NCBI GenBank assembly: GCA_964617665.1
Contig: CAZUAH010000224.1
Coordinates: 1 to 21,490 of the forward strand
Source of the DNA: JADHUC01 sp964617665
Lineage (GTDB): Bacteria; Planctomycetota; Planctomycetia; Pirellulales; Pirellulaceae
DNA length: 21,490 nt
Direction of reading: 5' to 3'
Of this stretch, positions 7,815 through 15,550 are shown in pieces (within the stretch, counting starts at the first letter, position 1; every line of letters starts with the position of its first letter). The notes beneath the pieces were generated by a model, which saw only the letters and a program-made list of their open reading frames with translations, ran no database searches and had not been told where the DNA came from. The position numbers and the translations under genes were made by a program.

Positions 7815-9215
7815 ATGAGCAATCATTCCGTTCGCGCATTGTCCGTGCTGCTGGCCGCTTTGGCTTGTATGGGATTCTGCAATGAGACCTTCGCCGATGA
7901 CGCTACTCCGACGAAGCCGAACATTGTATTCTTCTTGATCGACGATCTGGGCTGGGCGGACTTGGGTTGCTACGGCAGTCGCTACTACGAGACGCCACGA
8001 ATCGACGAACTGGCCGCACAGGGGATGCGGTTTACCGATGCCTATGCGGCGTGTTGCGCGTGTTCGCCCACCAGGGCGAGCATATTGACGGGCAAGTACC
8101 CCGCGCGGTTGCACTTGACCGACTGGATCCCTGGCAGCACGCGGCCGAATAGGGAATTGCTGATTCCCGATTGGCGCAAGTATCTACCTTGCGAGGAAGT
8201 GACCATCGCCGAGGTGTTGAAATCCGCCGGTTACGCGACGGCTGCTGTGGGCAAGTGGCACTTGGGGAGCGAGCCGTACTTCCCGGAACACCAGGGATTC
8301 GATCTGAACGTGGCGGGAAGCAATATCGGCGCGCCGCGATCCTACTTCGATCCCTACGGTGACCGACCGAAGATCCCCGGTGGCAAACCGAATGAATACC
8401 TGACCGACCGGCTGACCGACGAGTCAGTGAAGTTCATCGCTGATCACCGATCCGAACCGTTCTTCTTGTATCTGTCCCACTACGCGGTCCATACGCCGAT
8501 TCAGGCCAAGGCCGGGTTGATTGCGAAGTACAAAGAGAAGCCGGCCAGTGGCGGCCAGAAGAGTCCAGTATATGCTGCTATGGTCGAAAGCGTCGACCAT
8601 AGTGTGGGTCGGATCATGGACACACTAGACCTCTTCGAGCTGTCGGATCGTACCGTGGTGTTTTTTTTCTCTGATAACGGTGGACTGGCGCGTCCGAGCG
8701 CGACGAACAACTCGCCGCTCCGATCCGGCAAAGGATTCCCCTTCGAGGGCGGCGTGCGCGAGCCATTGATCGTCCAATGGCCCGGTGTCGTACCACGAGG
8801 GTCTGTGTGCCGTGAAATGGTCACCAGCGTCGACTTCTACCGGACAATTGAGGACATCGTTGGGGCCGAGAGCCCCGCGCCAGGCAACGCAGGAATGGAC
8901 GGCGTGAGTCTGATGCCGTTGCTTCGACAGACCGGGAGACTCGATCGCGATGCAATCTACTGGCACTATCCACACTACAATCCCATCGGCGGATACCCGT
9001 ACGGCGCAATTCGCGAAGGCGAATGGAAACTGATCGAGTTCTACGAAGACAAACACGTCGAGTTATACAACGTGAAGGAAGACATCGGCGAGAGCAAAGA
9101 CCTGGCCGCCGCAAAGCCCGAACTTGCCATGCAACTCCGCGAGAAACTGCACCAATGGCTGAATTCGGTCGACGCTCAGATGACTCGGCCGAATCCCGAC
9201 CACCGCTCGCAATGA
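7815..9215 (+). CDS. Exported type I (formylglycine-dependent) sulfatase
   Basis: The 466-residue protein hydrolyses sulfate esters; its exact substrate is unknown. A signal peptide covers about residues 1-27. The sulfatase fold starts with PNIVFFLIDDLGWADLG, including metal-binding Asp43 and Asp44. The signature CSPTR places Cys83 as the residue to be converted to formylglycine, followed by ILTGKYP. Further family marks are GKWHLG, a SHYAVHTP segment, FFFSDNGG (metal-binding Asp-Asn) and KGFPFEGGVREP. Length is normal for bacterial arylsulfatase-A-type enzymes. ATG 7815 was chosen because GAGG at 7806-7809 lies 5 bases upstream and the signal peptide begins there; an in-frame start at 7785 lacks this support. 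The formylglycine-generating enzyme needed to activate it is not seen in the window. The nuclease gene starts 46 bases downstream and is probably in the same transcript. Confidence 0.94.
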   Translation: MSNHSVRALSVLLAALACMGFCNETFADDATPTKPNIVFFLIDDLGWADLGCYGSRYYETPRIDELAAQGMRFTDAYAACCACSPTRASILTGKYPARLHLTDWIPGSTRPNRELLIPDWRKYLPCEEVTIAEVLKSAGYATAAVGKWHLGSEPYFPEHQGFDLNVAGSNIGAPRSYFDPYGDRPKIPGGKPNEYLTDRLTDESVKFIADHRSEPFFLYLSHYAVHTPIQAKAGLIAKYKEKPASGGQKSPVYAAMVESVDHSVGRIMDTLDLFELSDRTVVFFFSDNGGLARPSATNNSPLRSGKGFPFEGGVREPLIVQWPGVVPRGSVCREMVTSVDFYRTIEDIVGAESPAPGNAGMDGVSLMPLLRQTGRLDRDAIYWHYPHYNPIGGYPYGAIREGEWKLIEFYEDKHVELYNVKEDIGESKDLAAAKPELAMQLREKLHQWLNSVDAQMTRPNPDHRSQ

Positions 9216-9261
9216 CCCACTCTCCGCCGCTACACACGATTCACTTCGAGGAGACTCTGCC

Positions 9262-9876
9262 GTGAGATTGAACGCACACTTGCCGGTGATATTGCTGCCA
9301 TTGATCGCGTGTATGCTTGCCCCGAACTCAGCCAAACTCGTCGCTGGCCAGGACGACCGCGCCCAGTCTCGCCAGCACAGTGTCCGTATTCCGGTCCCTG
9401 TCGAATGCATACGAGTTGACGACGGGGACACGATCCGTATCGTTTGGAAGCCCGGCGAAACGGAAACCGTCCGCATACTAGGGATCGACACTCCCGAGAC
9501 GCGTCATATCGAACACGATATTCCATTCGATCAACCCTTCAGCCGCGAGGCCTCCGCGTTTGCGCGAGGCGTCTTCGCGATGGCAGAAAATGTCGAACTG
9601 CTTCGAGCCTCGACAGTCGATCCGTATGACCGGACTCTTGGCTACGTCTTCGTCAATGATCGGAACTACTCGGTCCTTGTCATCTCCGCACGTCTCGCAG
9701 TGGAAACAGTTTCCCACTACGGCGACAACGCTCTTCCTAAAGAAGCGGCCGAATGCCTGAATGCAGCGTCGAAGGCCGGTCCGGCGTCTTTCGAACCTCC
9801 GTACCTGTACCGCAAACGGATGCGGGAGGTATCCAATTGGATGCGGACGAAAGGATCGCTTCGCGTTCGTGAATGA
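9262..9876 (+). CDS. Exported staphylococcal-nuclease-like (thermonuclease) protein
   Basis: The 204-residue protein has a signal peptide (about residues 1-29) and one SNase domain. The catalytic set of micrococcal nuclease is complete: Arg71 and Glu79 in VRILGIDTPET, Arg124 in DPYDRTLGYVF, and calcium-binding Asp54/Asp56 in VDDGDTI. It should cut DNA or RNA in the periplasm or outside the cell. The start is a GTG at 9262; GAGGAG at 9248-9253, 8 bases upstream, decides it. The residues after about 150 (with YLYRKRMREVSNWM) form a short C-terminal extension. It lies 46 bases after the sulfatase and is probably co-transcribed. A hairpin follows 20 bases after the stop. Confidence 0.9.
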   Translation: MRLNAHLPVILLPLIACMLAPNSAKLVAGQDDRAQSRQHSVRIPVPVECIRVDDGDTIRIVWKPGETETVRILGIDTPETRHIEHDIPFDQPFSREASAFARGVFAMAENVELLRASTVDPYDRTLGYVFVNDRNYSVLVISARLAVETVSHYGDNALPKEAAECLNAASKAGPASFEPPYLYRKRMREVSNWMRTKGSLRVRE

Positions 9877-9896
9877 AGCGAGAGAAAGCCGCTGAA

Positions 9897-9923
9897 GGGG
9901 CAATTCTCGGCAGAAGTTGCCCC
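9897..9923. terminator. Hairpin after nuclease gene
   Basis: GGGGCAA-TTCT pairs with AGAA-(G)-TTGCCCC, an 11-base-pair stem with one bulged G and a CGGC loop. It lies 20 bases after the nuclease stop. No T-run follows on the plus strand, so if it terminates transcription it is not a classic rho-independent terminator. Confidence 0.45.
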
Positions 9924-9931
9924 AAACCACT

Positions 9932-9963
9932 CGCCCGCCAAAGCCCCCTTCGCGCGGCGGGCG
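9932..9963. terminator. GC-rich hairpin after TPR gene
   Basis: CGCCCGCC at 9932-9939 pairs with GGCGGGCG at 9956-9963 around a 16-base loop. It begins 2 bases beyond the stop codon of the minus-strand TPR gene and could end that transcript. No T-run is present. Confidence 0.4.
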
Positions 9964-9965
9964 GT

Positions 9966-12794
9966 TCAGGACTCGCCGTCGCCCCGGTCGCGTTCCTGCT
10001 TGCAGTAATCAAGATTATTTCGAAATGTGCCGGAATCCGGGAACACCTTGAGCGCCCTTTCGTACACTTCGATCGCCTTTTTCCAATCCTTGCTGTCGAT
10101 GTGAGTCCGAGCCCACGCATTCCACGTGACGTTGGCGTTGTTCGTCAGATGCGAGTCGTCCGGAAGACGCTTGAGGGCATTGGAGTAGACGTCAATCGCC
10201 TTTTCCCATTCGCCTCTCGTTCTGTGGGCGTCGGCCCAACGGTCGTAAATTTGACGCAAGGCGTTCAACAGCCGCTCGTTGCCTTTGAAGAATTTCTCGC
10301 CACGGTCAATCATTGCCAGGGCGTCCTCCCGCATCCCCGTATCGGCCGACTCGACGGCGATGCGTGCGAAATGGTTGATAGCTACATCCCGCACGTCTTC
10401 GTTCTTGTCGAATCGTTTCAGCAGGTAGGCCACCGCTTTGTCTACTGCGTCGTTACCCGTTTTGTCCTGCTCCTCGCGAAGCCATTCTTGAGTGATGAAT
10501 CCCAAGTTGCGATCGAAGCCGCCCTTCGGCAACTTGTCCATCGCTTTGGAGTAAACCTCTAACGCCTCTTTCCACTGCTTCGCCCCGACGAACGACTTTG
10601 CCCAAGCATCCCACGTGGCGGCGTGATTGTTCGTCAGGTGCGAATCGTCGGGGAATTGCCGGTTGGCCTTGTCGTATACGTCCAGAGCCTGTTCCCATTT
10701 GCCGCGCTCGGTGAAGTCTTTGGCCCAGCAGTCGTAGACGTTACGAGCCAGATCCACGCTGTCGTCCTCTGGTAGGAAGCGCCGGCAACGCTCGATCACT
10801 GCCAACGCCTGATCGAACTCTTTGGCCTCTCGCCGTTCGATCACCAAACGACCGGCGTACGCGCGAGCAACGTCGCGGAGCGGTTCCGAATCGGGTTGCT
10901 GGTCCAGCAGCGTCGCCAAGATCGCTTCGGCACGCGCGGGACCTTCTTGCTTCATTGTGTCACGGCTCCACTCCTGGGCGACATAGGCCAGATGGTCCGC
11001 CAACTGTGGCTGGTCAGGCCAGAGCGAAAGCCCACGCTGCAGCACCTTCGCGGCGGATGCATAATCCTGTTCCTCCATATGGGCGTTCGCCCAACGCGAG
11101 AATAGCCCCTGCCGCCACTGTAACAGCTCCGCCTTTGCGTCGGCGTCGACCTTGGCTATGCCCGACTCGGCGAGTTGCTGTGCTTCGTCCCATCGCAACT
11201 GCTCGACAAGTTCCTCGGCAGGCTTCAGGAAGACCCAGGACTGCATGGCCTTGAAGTTGCCGTCCGCCACTTGCCCGTCGGCTTGACGCAGTAGCGCCAA
11301 CGCACGGTCGTTGTTGCCCGCAGCTACGGCCGCCTCGACGCAAGATTGCCATATCACCTTGCGGTTGTTCAGCAGCGCGGCGTCGCGGGGAGCCAGTTCC
11401 AACCCCACATTGACGACCGCAAGGGCATCCTCGAACTCCGCCTTGCGCCCCAGTTCGGCGCTCCAATTCGCCAGTGTGGTCAGGACGTTCTTGACGGACG
11501 AAGCGAATTCCGCATCAAGACTCAGAGCACAGAAATAGCGGACCAACGCGTCCGCGTACTGCCCCTGGTTACTGTGTACGACGCCGTGGTTGTAGTAGAT
11601 AATCCCGACTAATCCGGCCTCTCGAATCTCACGCCGCTTCTCAGGATGCTGGTCAGGCATATAACGAAATCCGGTCTGCTGGTGAAGCTGCTCCAGGGCT
11701 CGTGGATCGCGCGACGGATTGAAGCCCAGCTCGTTCGTGGTTTCCACGTCGGCATGACGAGCGCCGTCATACACAATGGAAAAGGCGTGGTCGGGGACTT
11801 CGATGGCGCGGGCGTCCAGCTTCAAACGTCGAGCCAGCACGTTGTACAACGTGGCCGACGAGACACAGTTGAACTCGCCCGTATCCAGTAGCGTCGACAG
11901 ATCGGTCTGTTTGGCAACGTAGCCCCCAACCATCACTTTGGCATGCAGCAGTTCCAGCAACCGCTGGCTTTTGTCGAAGGGCGAAGTGGCATCGGCCAAG
12001 GCGTCGTGTGCTTTGGTCTCCAGGATGTTGAGTTTCTTCAGGTAGACCTTTCGGTCGCTGCGTTCCGTCACGCCCGAGGCAACCAGCGCGGCATCCGCAA
12101 AGGACCAATCGTCCAGCCGGCCATCGCTCGCATCGGCAAAGAGCGACTGCTCGTCTTCGCTCAGCGTCACGTTGACCATTCGCTTCAGCCGCTCGAGCAC
12201 TTCGAACACCTTGGCCGGCGATTCCTTGAACTTGTATCGCGTCGCCGGCGGCCCCAGTCGGCCTGCCAGACAGAATTCGGCAAGCGACACCTGGTCGGAG
12301 CCGGGCGCCGGCGTGACACGCAGCAGAACCCACTTCGCGGCACTGGTGACAAAGGGGAATTCCTGCGTTCCCGGTTCATTCTTTGGGCGAGCGATTTGCA
12401 GCGACTGAAATCCCGCATGAGGCGACAGCATTGAAACCAGCACCTCGATCGTCGGCGCAGCATCTTGATCGTCGCCACCGGTCAGATGAACCACGAGCCG
12501 TTCGGGACTGACGACTTCGCCGCCGAAGCCAAATACGACGTCCAGCGGCGCAGTCTGTTTCGTGGGAAATGAAAATGGAGTCTCCGTATTGCCGTCAGTC
12601 AACCCAACCAGCCGCTCAACGTCAGTACCAACCGCACTGGTTCTCGCAATGGCCGCTTGATCGGCTGTCAGCAGGTTGACCTCTGCCGATATCGCGCGGT
12701 CCTCCGTAACGGTTCGATCCTGGCTCGAACCGTGCATGCAATGTACCAATCCCAGGACGACGAACACCAGAGCTATCGTGGAAGCAAGTCTCAT
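9966..12794 (-). CDS. Large exported protein: discoidin-like domain, transglutaminase-like Cys/His domain, TPR array
   Basis: The 942-residue protein starts at ATG 12794, with GGAG (12803-12806) 8 bases upstream. Residues 1-20 are a signal peptide; the LVHC end is a poor lipobox. Residues about 40-178 are beta-rich and end with KWVLLRV and SLAEFCLAG, resembling an F5/8-type C (discoidin-like) domain. Residues about 270-360 contain GEFNCVSSATLY and VPDHAFSIVYDG, a transglutaminase-like pattern with Cys310 and His336 and a possible third residue near 351 in DVETTN. From about 400 to the end there are many TPR-like helical pairs of about 34-60 residues. Two modules are nearly identical around PDDSHLTNN (near 710 and 880). 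Role unknown: TPRs bind proteins, and the Cys/His domain could be a peptidase or a non-catalytic fold. Co-directional with the GHL10-like gene upstream, but separated by 305 bases. Confidence 0.88.
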   Translation of the reverse strand: MRLASTIALVFVVLGLVHCMHGSSQDRTVTEDRAISAEVNLLTADQAAIARTSAVGTDVERLVGLTDGNTETPFSFPTKQTAPLDVVFGFGGEVVSPERLVVHLTGGDDQDAAPTIEVLVSMLSPHAGFQSLQIARPKNEPGTQEFPFVTSAAKWVLLRVTPAPGSDQVSLAEFCLAGRLGPPATRYKFKESPAKVFEVLERLKRMVNVTLSEDEQSLFADASDGRLDDWSFADAALVASGVTERSDRKVYLKKLNILETKAHDALADATSPFDKSQRLLELLHAKVMVGGYVAKQTDLSTLLDTGEFNCVSSATLYNVLARRLKLDARAIEVPDHAFSIVYDGARHADVETTNELGFNPSRDPRALEQLHQQTGFRYMPDQHPEKRREIREAGLVGIIYYNHGVVHSNQGQYADALVRYFCALSLDAEFASSVKNVLTTLANWSAELGRKAEFEDALAVVNVGLELAPRDAALLNNRKVIWQSCVEAAVAAGNNDRALALLRQADGQVADGNFKAMQSWVFLKPAEELVEQLRWDEAQQLAESGIAKVDADAKAELLQWRQGLFSRWANAHMEEQDYASAAKVLQRGLSLWPDQPQLADHLAYVAQEWSRDTMKQEGPARAEAILATLLDQQPDSEPLRDVARAYAGRLVIERREAKEFDQALAVIERCRRFLPEDDSVDLARNVYDCWAKDFTERGKWEQALDVYDKANRQFPDDSHLTNNHAATWDAWAKSFVGAKQWKEALEVYSKAMDKLPKGGFDRNLGFITQEWLREEQDKTGNDAVDKAVAYLLKRFDKNEDVRDVAINHFARIAVESADTGMREDALAMIDRGEKFFKGNERLLNALRQIYDRWADAHRTRGEWEKAIDVYSNALKRLPDDSHLTNNANVTWNAWARTHIDSKDWKKAIEVYERALKVFPDSGTFRNNLDYCKQERDRGDGES

Positions 12795-13099
12795 TCCCGT
12801 TTCTCCGTCACGAGGCCCGACAATTGGCTGTCACCGCGTGCGCAGATCGCGCTGCAAAACATACGTTGCTGAACAGACAAGTCAAGCGAATCGGCCGGCA
12901 CACCGGTGGTGCGGCGGTAGCCCCTGTATAGATTAGCCGAGATGTGCCGGCCAGGGCTTCCAGTCAGATGACCGCGTTGTTTCGACAGTTGAAGGTGCCA
13001 AGCGGACTTGACAAATGCTTGCACAGTGGAACGAATGGAAAAGACTGAACCTTCCTGAATCCGAGCGTCGCTGACCGCGCATTTGTTTCTGAGCACTGC
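12795..13099. other. Intergenic region upstream of TPR gene
   Basis: These 305 bases lie between two co-directional minus-strand genes. The only clear structure is the inverted repeat at 12893-12952. A GTG-started minus frame of 101 codons fits between the flanking genes with a 4-base ATGA overlap at the TPR start. Its translation shows no recognisable domain, no ribosome-binding site and an untypical composition, so I do not call it a gene. Confidence 0.5.
12893..12952. repeat. 10-bp perfect inverted repeat, 40-base spacer
   Basis: GGCCGGCACA at 12893-12902 is the exact reverse complement of TGTGCCGGCC at 12943-12952. It lies about 100-160 bases upstream of the TPR gene start and about 150 bases after the end of the upstream gene. 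It could be a stem-loop in the transcript or an operator pair. Only one copy was seen. Confidence 0.5.
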
Positions 13100-14755
13100 T
13101 TAGTAGTCGACGTGTACTTCGAGCTTTTCCAAAATCACATCGCGAGAAGCGGACGCTTGACTAGCGATCCGAACGTCCACGCGGTTTTCACCGATACGAC
13201 ACGCTTGTGGATCAACCGCGAAATCCAGACGCAACAGCTCTTGTGCCGGATTCACTTTGTAGTTGCCCGTGCCACCTGAGGACGGCTGGGGCCGCGGGGA
13301 GAAGATCTGTGGATCTTTCCAATCGGCATCTCGGACGGTCTGTCGCAACCGTACGCCACCCAGACGAACTTCGAAACGGTCGTCCGCCGTCGTCTGGAAT
13401 AGGATCGCCCGAACAATGACTTGTTTCACTGAGTCTGCCGAGTTTGCCAAATCATCGCTGATTCGTATGGTCAGCGTCGTGGGCTGTCCGTCCGGCTTCA
13501 GCTTGACCGGCAGCGGCGCTGTGTCGTTGCGATTGAAAAAGCCTTCGGCCCATGGATAACCACCGCGACGTTCGACGACGAACACTTTGTCCTTTTCCGC
13601 AAGCGTTTCCGGACTGCCAATCTCGTGATACGCTTGTTGCTGTGATTGCGGTCCAGGCCGGGCTCCAATTCGCTCGCAGATGTCGGGCGGGGCGTTGGAC
13701 CAGTTGAACGTGACGACGCTGTCCGCACCTTGCTGCCACCAGTTGGCTACCGTGCCGCGGAAGTACTCGATCGGCGGATACCGATAGCCGTCCGTTGCGT
13801 GGTGATCGTCCAGGCAGGGCTGAAGCTTGATGTGGGAGCCAGCCGTCGCTTGGCGATAACCGGCGATGTCGACTTCGACGGATCGCGTTCCGAGGGTCAG
13901 GATGTCTACCAGGTTCTGCCGACTCCACTCCGCGATGTCGAACCCGTCAACACGGCAACCCTCCAGATTCCGCGGCACTCGAGCAGCCAACAAGATCGGA
14001 CGTTTTCGGCGATCAGCTACATCCAACAACATCGTTCGCACCATGCGCACGAACTGAGTGACGTGATGCCGCAACTCCCACTGGTGCCCCGGTGGGAGGC
14101 ACGGAACGTGGCGGGCAAAGTCCAGTTGGAAGCCGTCCAAGTCGTACGCTTCCGCGAGCTGACGCAACAGCCCAACTTTGAACTGGCGAACCTCCGGCAC
14201 GGCGTAGTTCCAAAGTCCGTGAGGCCACCACGTCTTGAGTAGCCAATCGGGATGGCTTTGCTTGAATGGATGAGCCGGTTCTTTCCACGCGGCACCGCGA
14301 CCGGTTGGACTGATGTCGACTTCACTGACCCGATGACTCCAGAAGACCTCCAATCCTCTCTTCTTCGTCTCTTGGACAAGCCGGCCAACCCAATCAATGC
14401 CGAGCTTACGCCATGGTTCAACCAGCGGGTTGTCTTCAGACCCGGGATACACCGCGGGCCCCAACGGACCGACATCCCACCACAGCGAGTCGATCTGAGT
14501 CCCGGGCTCGTCGGCGTAGGCAAAGCGGTACTTGATCCACTCCTCGAAATCTACGCCCAGTGCGTTGTATGCGTCGTACTGCACTACGATCCGACGGCGC
14601 CGGTTTACCGCCTGAAGATGTTCGCGGGAGAGTTCCAACGGCGTCGCCACGGGCGGGGCCGCTGCTGCGTGTTCCGTGAACAGAAGCCCCATCGATGTTG
14701 ACGTGGCAAGCTTCAGGAATTTGCGACGGTTCCACGCGCAAGAACGACCGTCCAT
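13100..14755 (-). CDS. Tat-exported GHL10-like (glycosyl hydrolase-like family 10) protein
   Basis: The 551-residue protein starts at ATG 14755, with AAGGAGG (14762-14768) 6 bases upstream. The N terminus holds a twin-arginine signal, NRRKFLK at 9-15, followed by a hydrophobic stretch and an Ala-rich cleavage region, so it should be exported folded. A TIM-barrel-like domain follows, with VVQYDAYNALG, SLWWDVGPLG, VFWSHRVSE and DLDGFQLDFARH at about 206-217. This last is typical of the GHL10/DUF187-like group of putative sugar hydrolases. The barrel ends near VTFNWSNAP. Residues about 390-551 are beta-rich with alternating hydrophobics and form an accessory domain. No substrate can be assigned, and catalytic residues are only guesses (acidic residues at barrel strand ends, for example the Asp in QLDF). 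It stands in a minus-strand run between the STAS gene and the TPR gene. Confidence 0.82.
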   Translation of the reverse strand: MDGRSCAWNRRKFLKLATSTSMGLLFTEHAAAAPPVATPLELSREHLQAVNRRRRIVVQYDAYNALGVDFEEWIKYRFAYADEPGTQIDSLWWDVGPLGPAVYPGSEDNPLVEPWRKLGIDWVGRLVQETKKRGLEVFWSHRVSEVDISPTGRGAAWKEPAHPFKQSHPDWLLKTWWPHGLWNYAVPEVRQFKVGLLRQLAEAYDLDGFQLDFARHVPCLPPGHQWELRHHVTQFVRMVRTMLLDVADRRKRPILLAARVPRNLEGCRVDGFDIAEWSRQNLVDILTLGTRSVEVDIAGYRQATAGSHIKLQPCLDDHHATDGYRYPPIEYFRGTVANWWQQGADSVVTFNWSNAPPDICERIGARPGPQSQQQAYHEIGSPETLAEKDKVFVVERRGGYPWAEGFFNRNDTAPLPVKLKPDGQPTTLTIRISDDLANSADSVKQVIVRAILFQTTADDRFEVRLGGVRLRQTVRDADWKDPQIFSPRPQPSSGGTGNYKVNPAQELLRLDFAVDPQACRIGENRVDVRIASQASASRDVILEKLEVHVDY

Positions 14756-14934
14756 CGAAAGCCTCCTTCCAAGTCTCTATAACGAAGCCCAACGGGAACG
14801 TTGAGCCTAAAGGCGGCTTCGAGCAATGTCAATCTTGTCAGTTCAACGGACGGGGCTGCGAACCGCCGGACGGTTGCGAAACGAGGAGGAAGAAGAGCCG
14901 TGGAAACGTAGGAGTGAATGCGAGATTCCGAAGA

Positions 14935-15384
14935 TCAAAAACTCGCCAGTGCCGCCTCTTCATCCCCAGCGATGTTGAACACCCTGTCCAGCCTCGAGCC
15001 TTCGAAGGTCTCCAGCACAAATGGACAAAGCCCGCACAAAACGAGCTTGCCTTTGGCGGCGCGTATCCTCTTGTTCACTGCTATCAGCCTGGCAGTAAGT
15101 GCACTGCTGACCAACTCCAGGTCGGACATGTCAAAGACGACACAAGGGGCGTCGCCAGATGCCGCCAGCTTTTCGCAAAGGCGCTCGACGTCCGCATGCT
15201 CCGGCGTCACTCCTGGAACGGCGTAGAGAATCACGACGCCGCCTGCGACCCTCATGCGACACCAGAGCAAGTAGCCGCAGTCCGGGCACGGAACATCAAG
15301 GCCTGAAGCGTGAGGCTGACACGGCAGCACATTGCCGCAATCTGGGCAGTGGGTCCCGGCGTGTGTCTTGGACAAAGTATCCAT
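14935..15384 (-). CDS. Zinc-ribbon plus STAS-domain protein (anti-sigma-factor-antagonist-like)
   Basis: The 149-residue protein has two domains. Residues 1-45 carry two CPDCG knuckles (Cys13/Cys16 and Cys33/Cys36), a zinc-ribbon pattern; Cys22 and Cys42 are extra. Residues about 47-149 match the STAS fold: VVILYAVPG strand, CVVFDMSDLELVSSALTARL with Ser93/Ser94 at the position phosphorylated in SpoIIAA/RsbV proteins, then GKLVLCGLCPFVLETFEGSRLDRVFNI. STAS proteins of this type bind anti-sigma kinases in partner-switching control of sigma factors, but no kinase or phosphatase gene lies nearby. ATG 15384 is supported by AAGGGG (15392-15397), 7 bases upstream. The protein has no signal peptide and should be cytoplasmic. 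The ribbon could bind nucleic acid or protein; this is inference. Confidence 0.85.
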   Translation of the reverse strand: MDTLSKTHAGTHCPDCGNVLPCQPHASGLDVPCPDCGYLLWCRMRVAGGVVILYAVPGVTPEHADVERLCEKLAASGDAPCVVFDMSDLELVSSALTARLIAVNKRIRAAKGKLVLCGLCPFVLETFEGSRLDRVFNIAGDEEAALASF

Positions 15385-15550
15385 CTACGCGCCCCTTCAT
15401 GGAATAAGGGACATAGTGCGGAAGAAGTTGCTGTACAAGTAAACAAGAATTCCAGGCCTACGGAAAGCCCAGACCACGATCCTCCATATATATTATCGAA
15501 AAGAAAACGCTCTTGTGGACGCCAAATCGACATATTTTGTCGCGAATACA

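Noticed and set aside
12736..12794. Lipoprotein signal in the TPR protein (LVHC)
   Set aside because: His at the position before Cys does not fit the lipobox, so I call an ordinary signal peptide.
12791..13096. 101-codon minus-strand frame that exactly tiles the gap between the GHL10-like and TPR genes, with an ATGA overlap
   Set aside because: The neat fit is suggestive, but it starts at GTG without a Shine-Dalgarno sequence, has no domain or hydrophobic pattern, and contains the 12893-12952 inverted repeat. Conservation in relatives would change my mind.
15485..15505. AT-rich GATAAT-like -10 box on the minus strand upstream of the STAS gene
   Set aside because: No acceptable -35 box stands 16-18 bases upstream; the motif alone is too weak.
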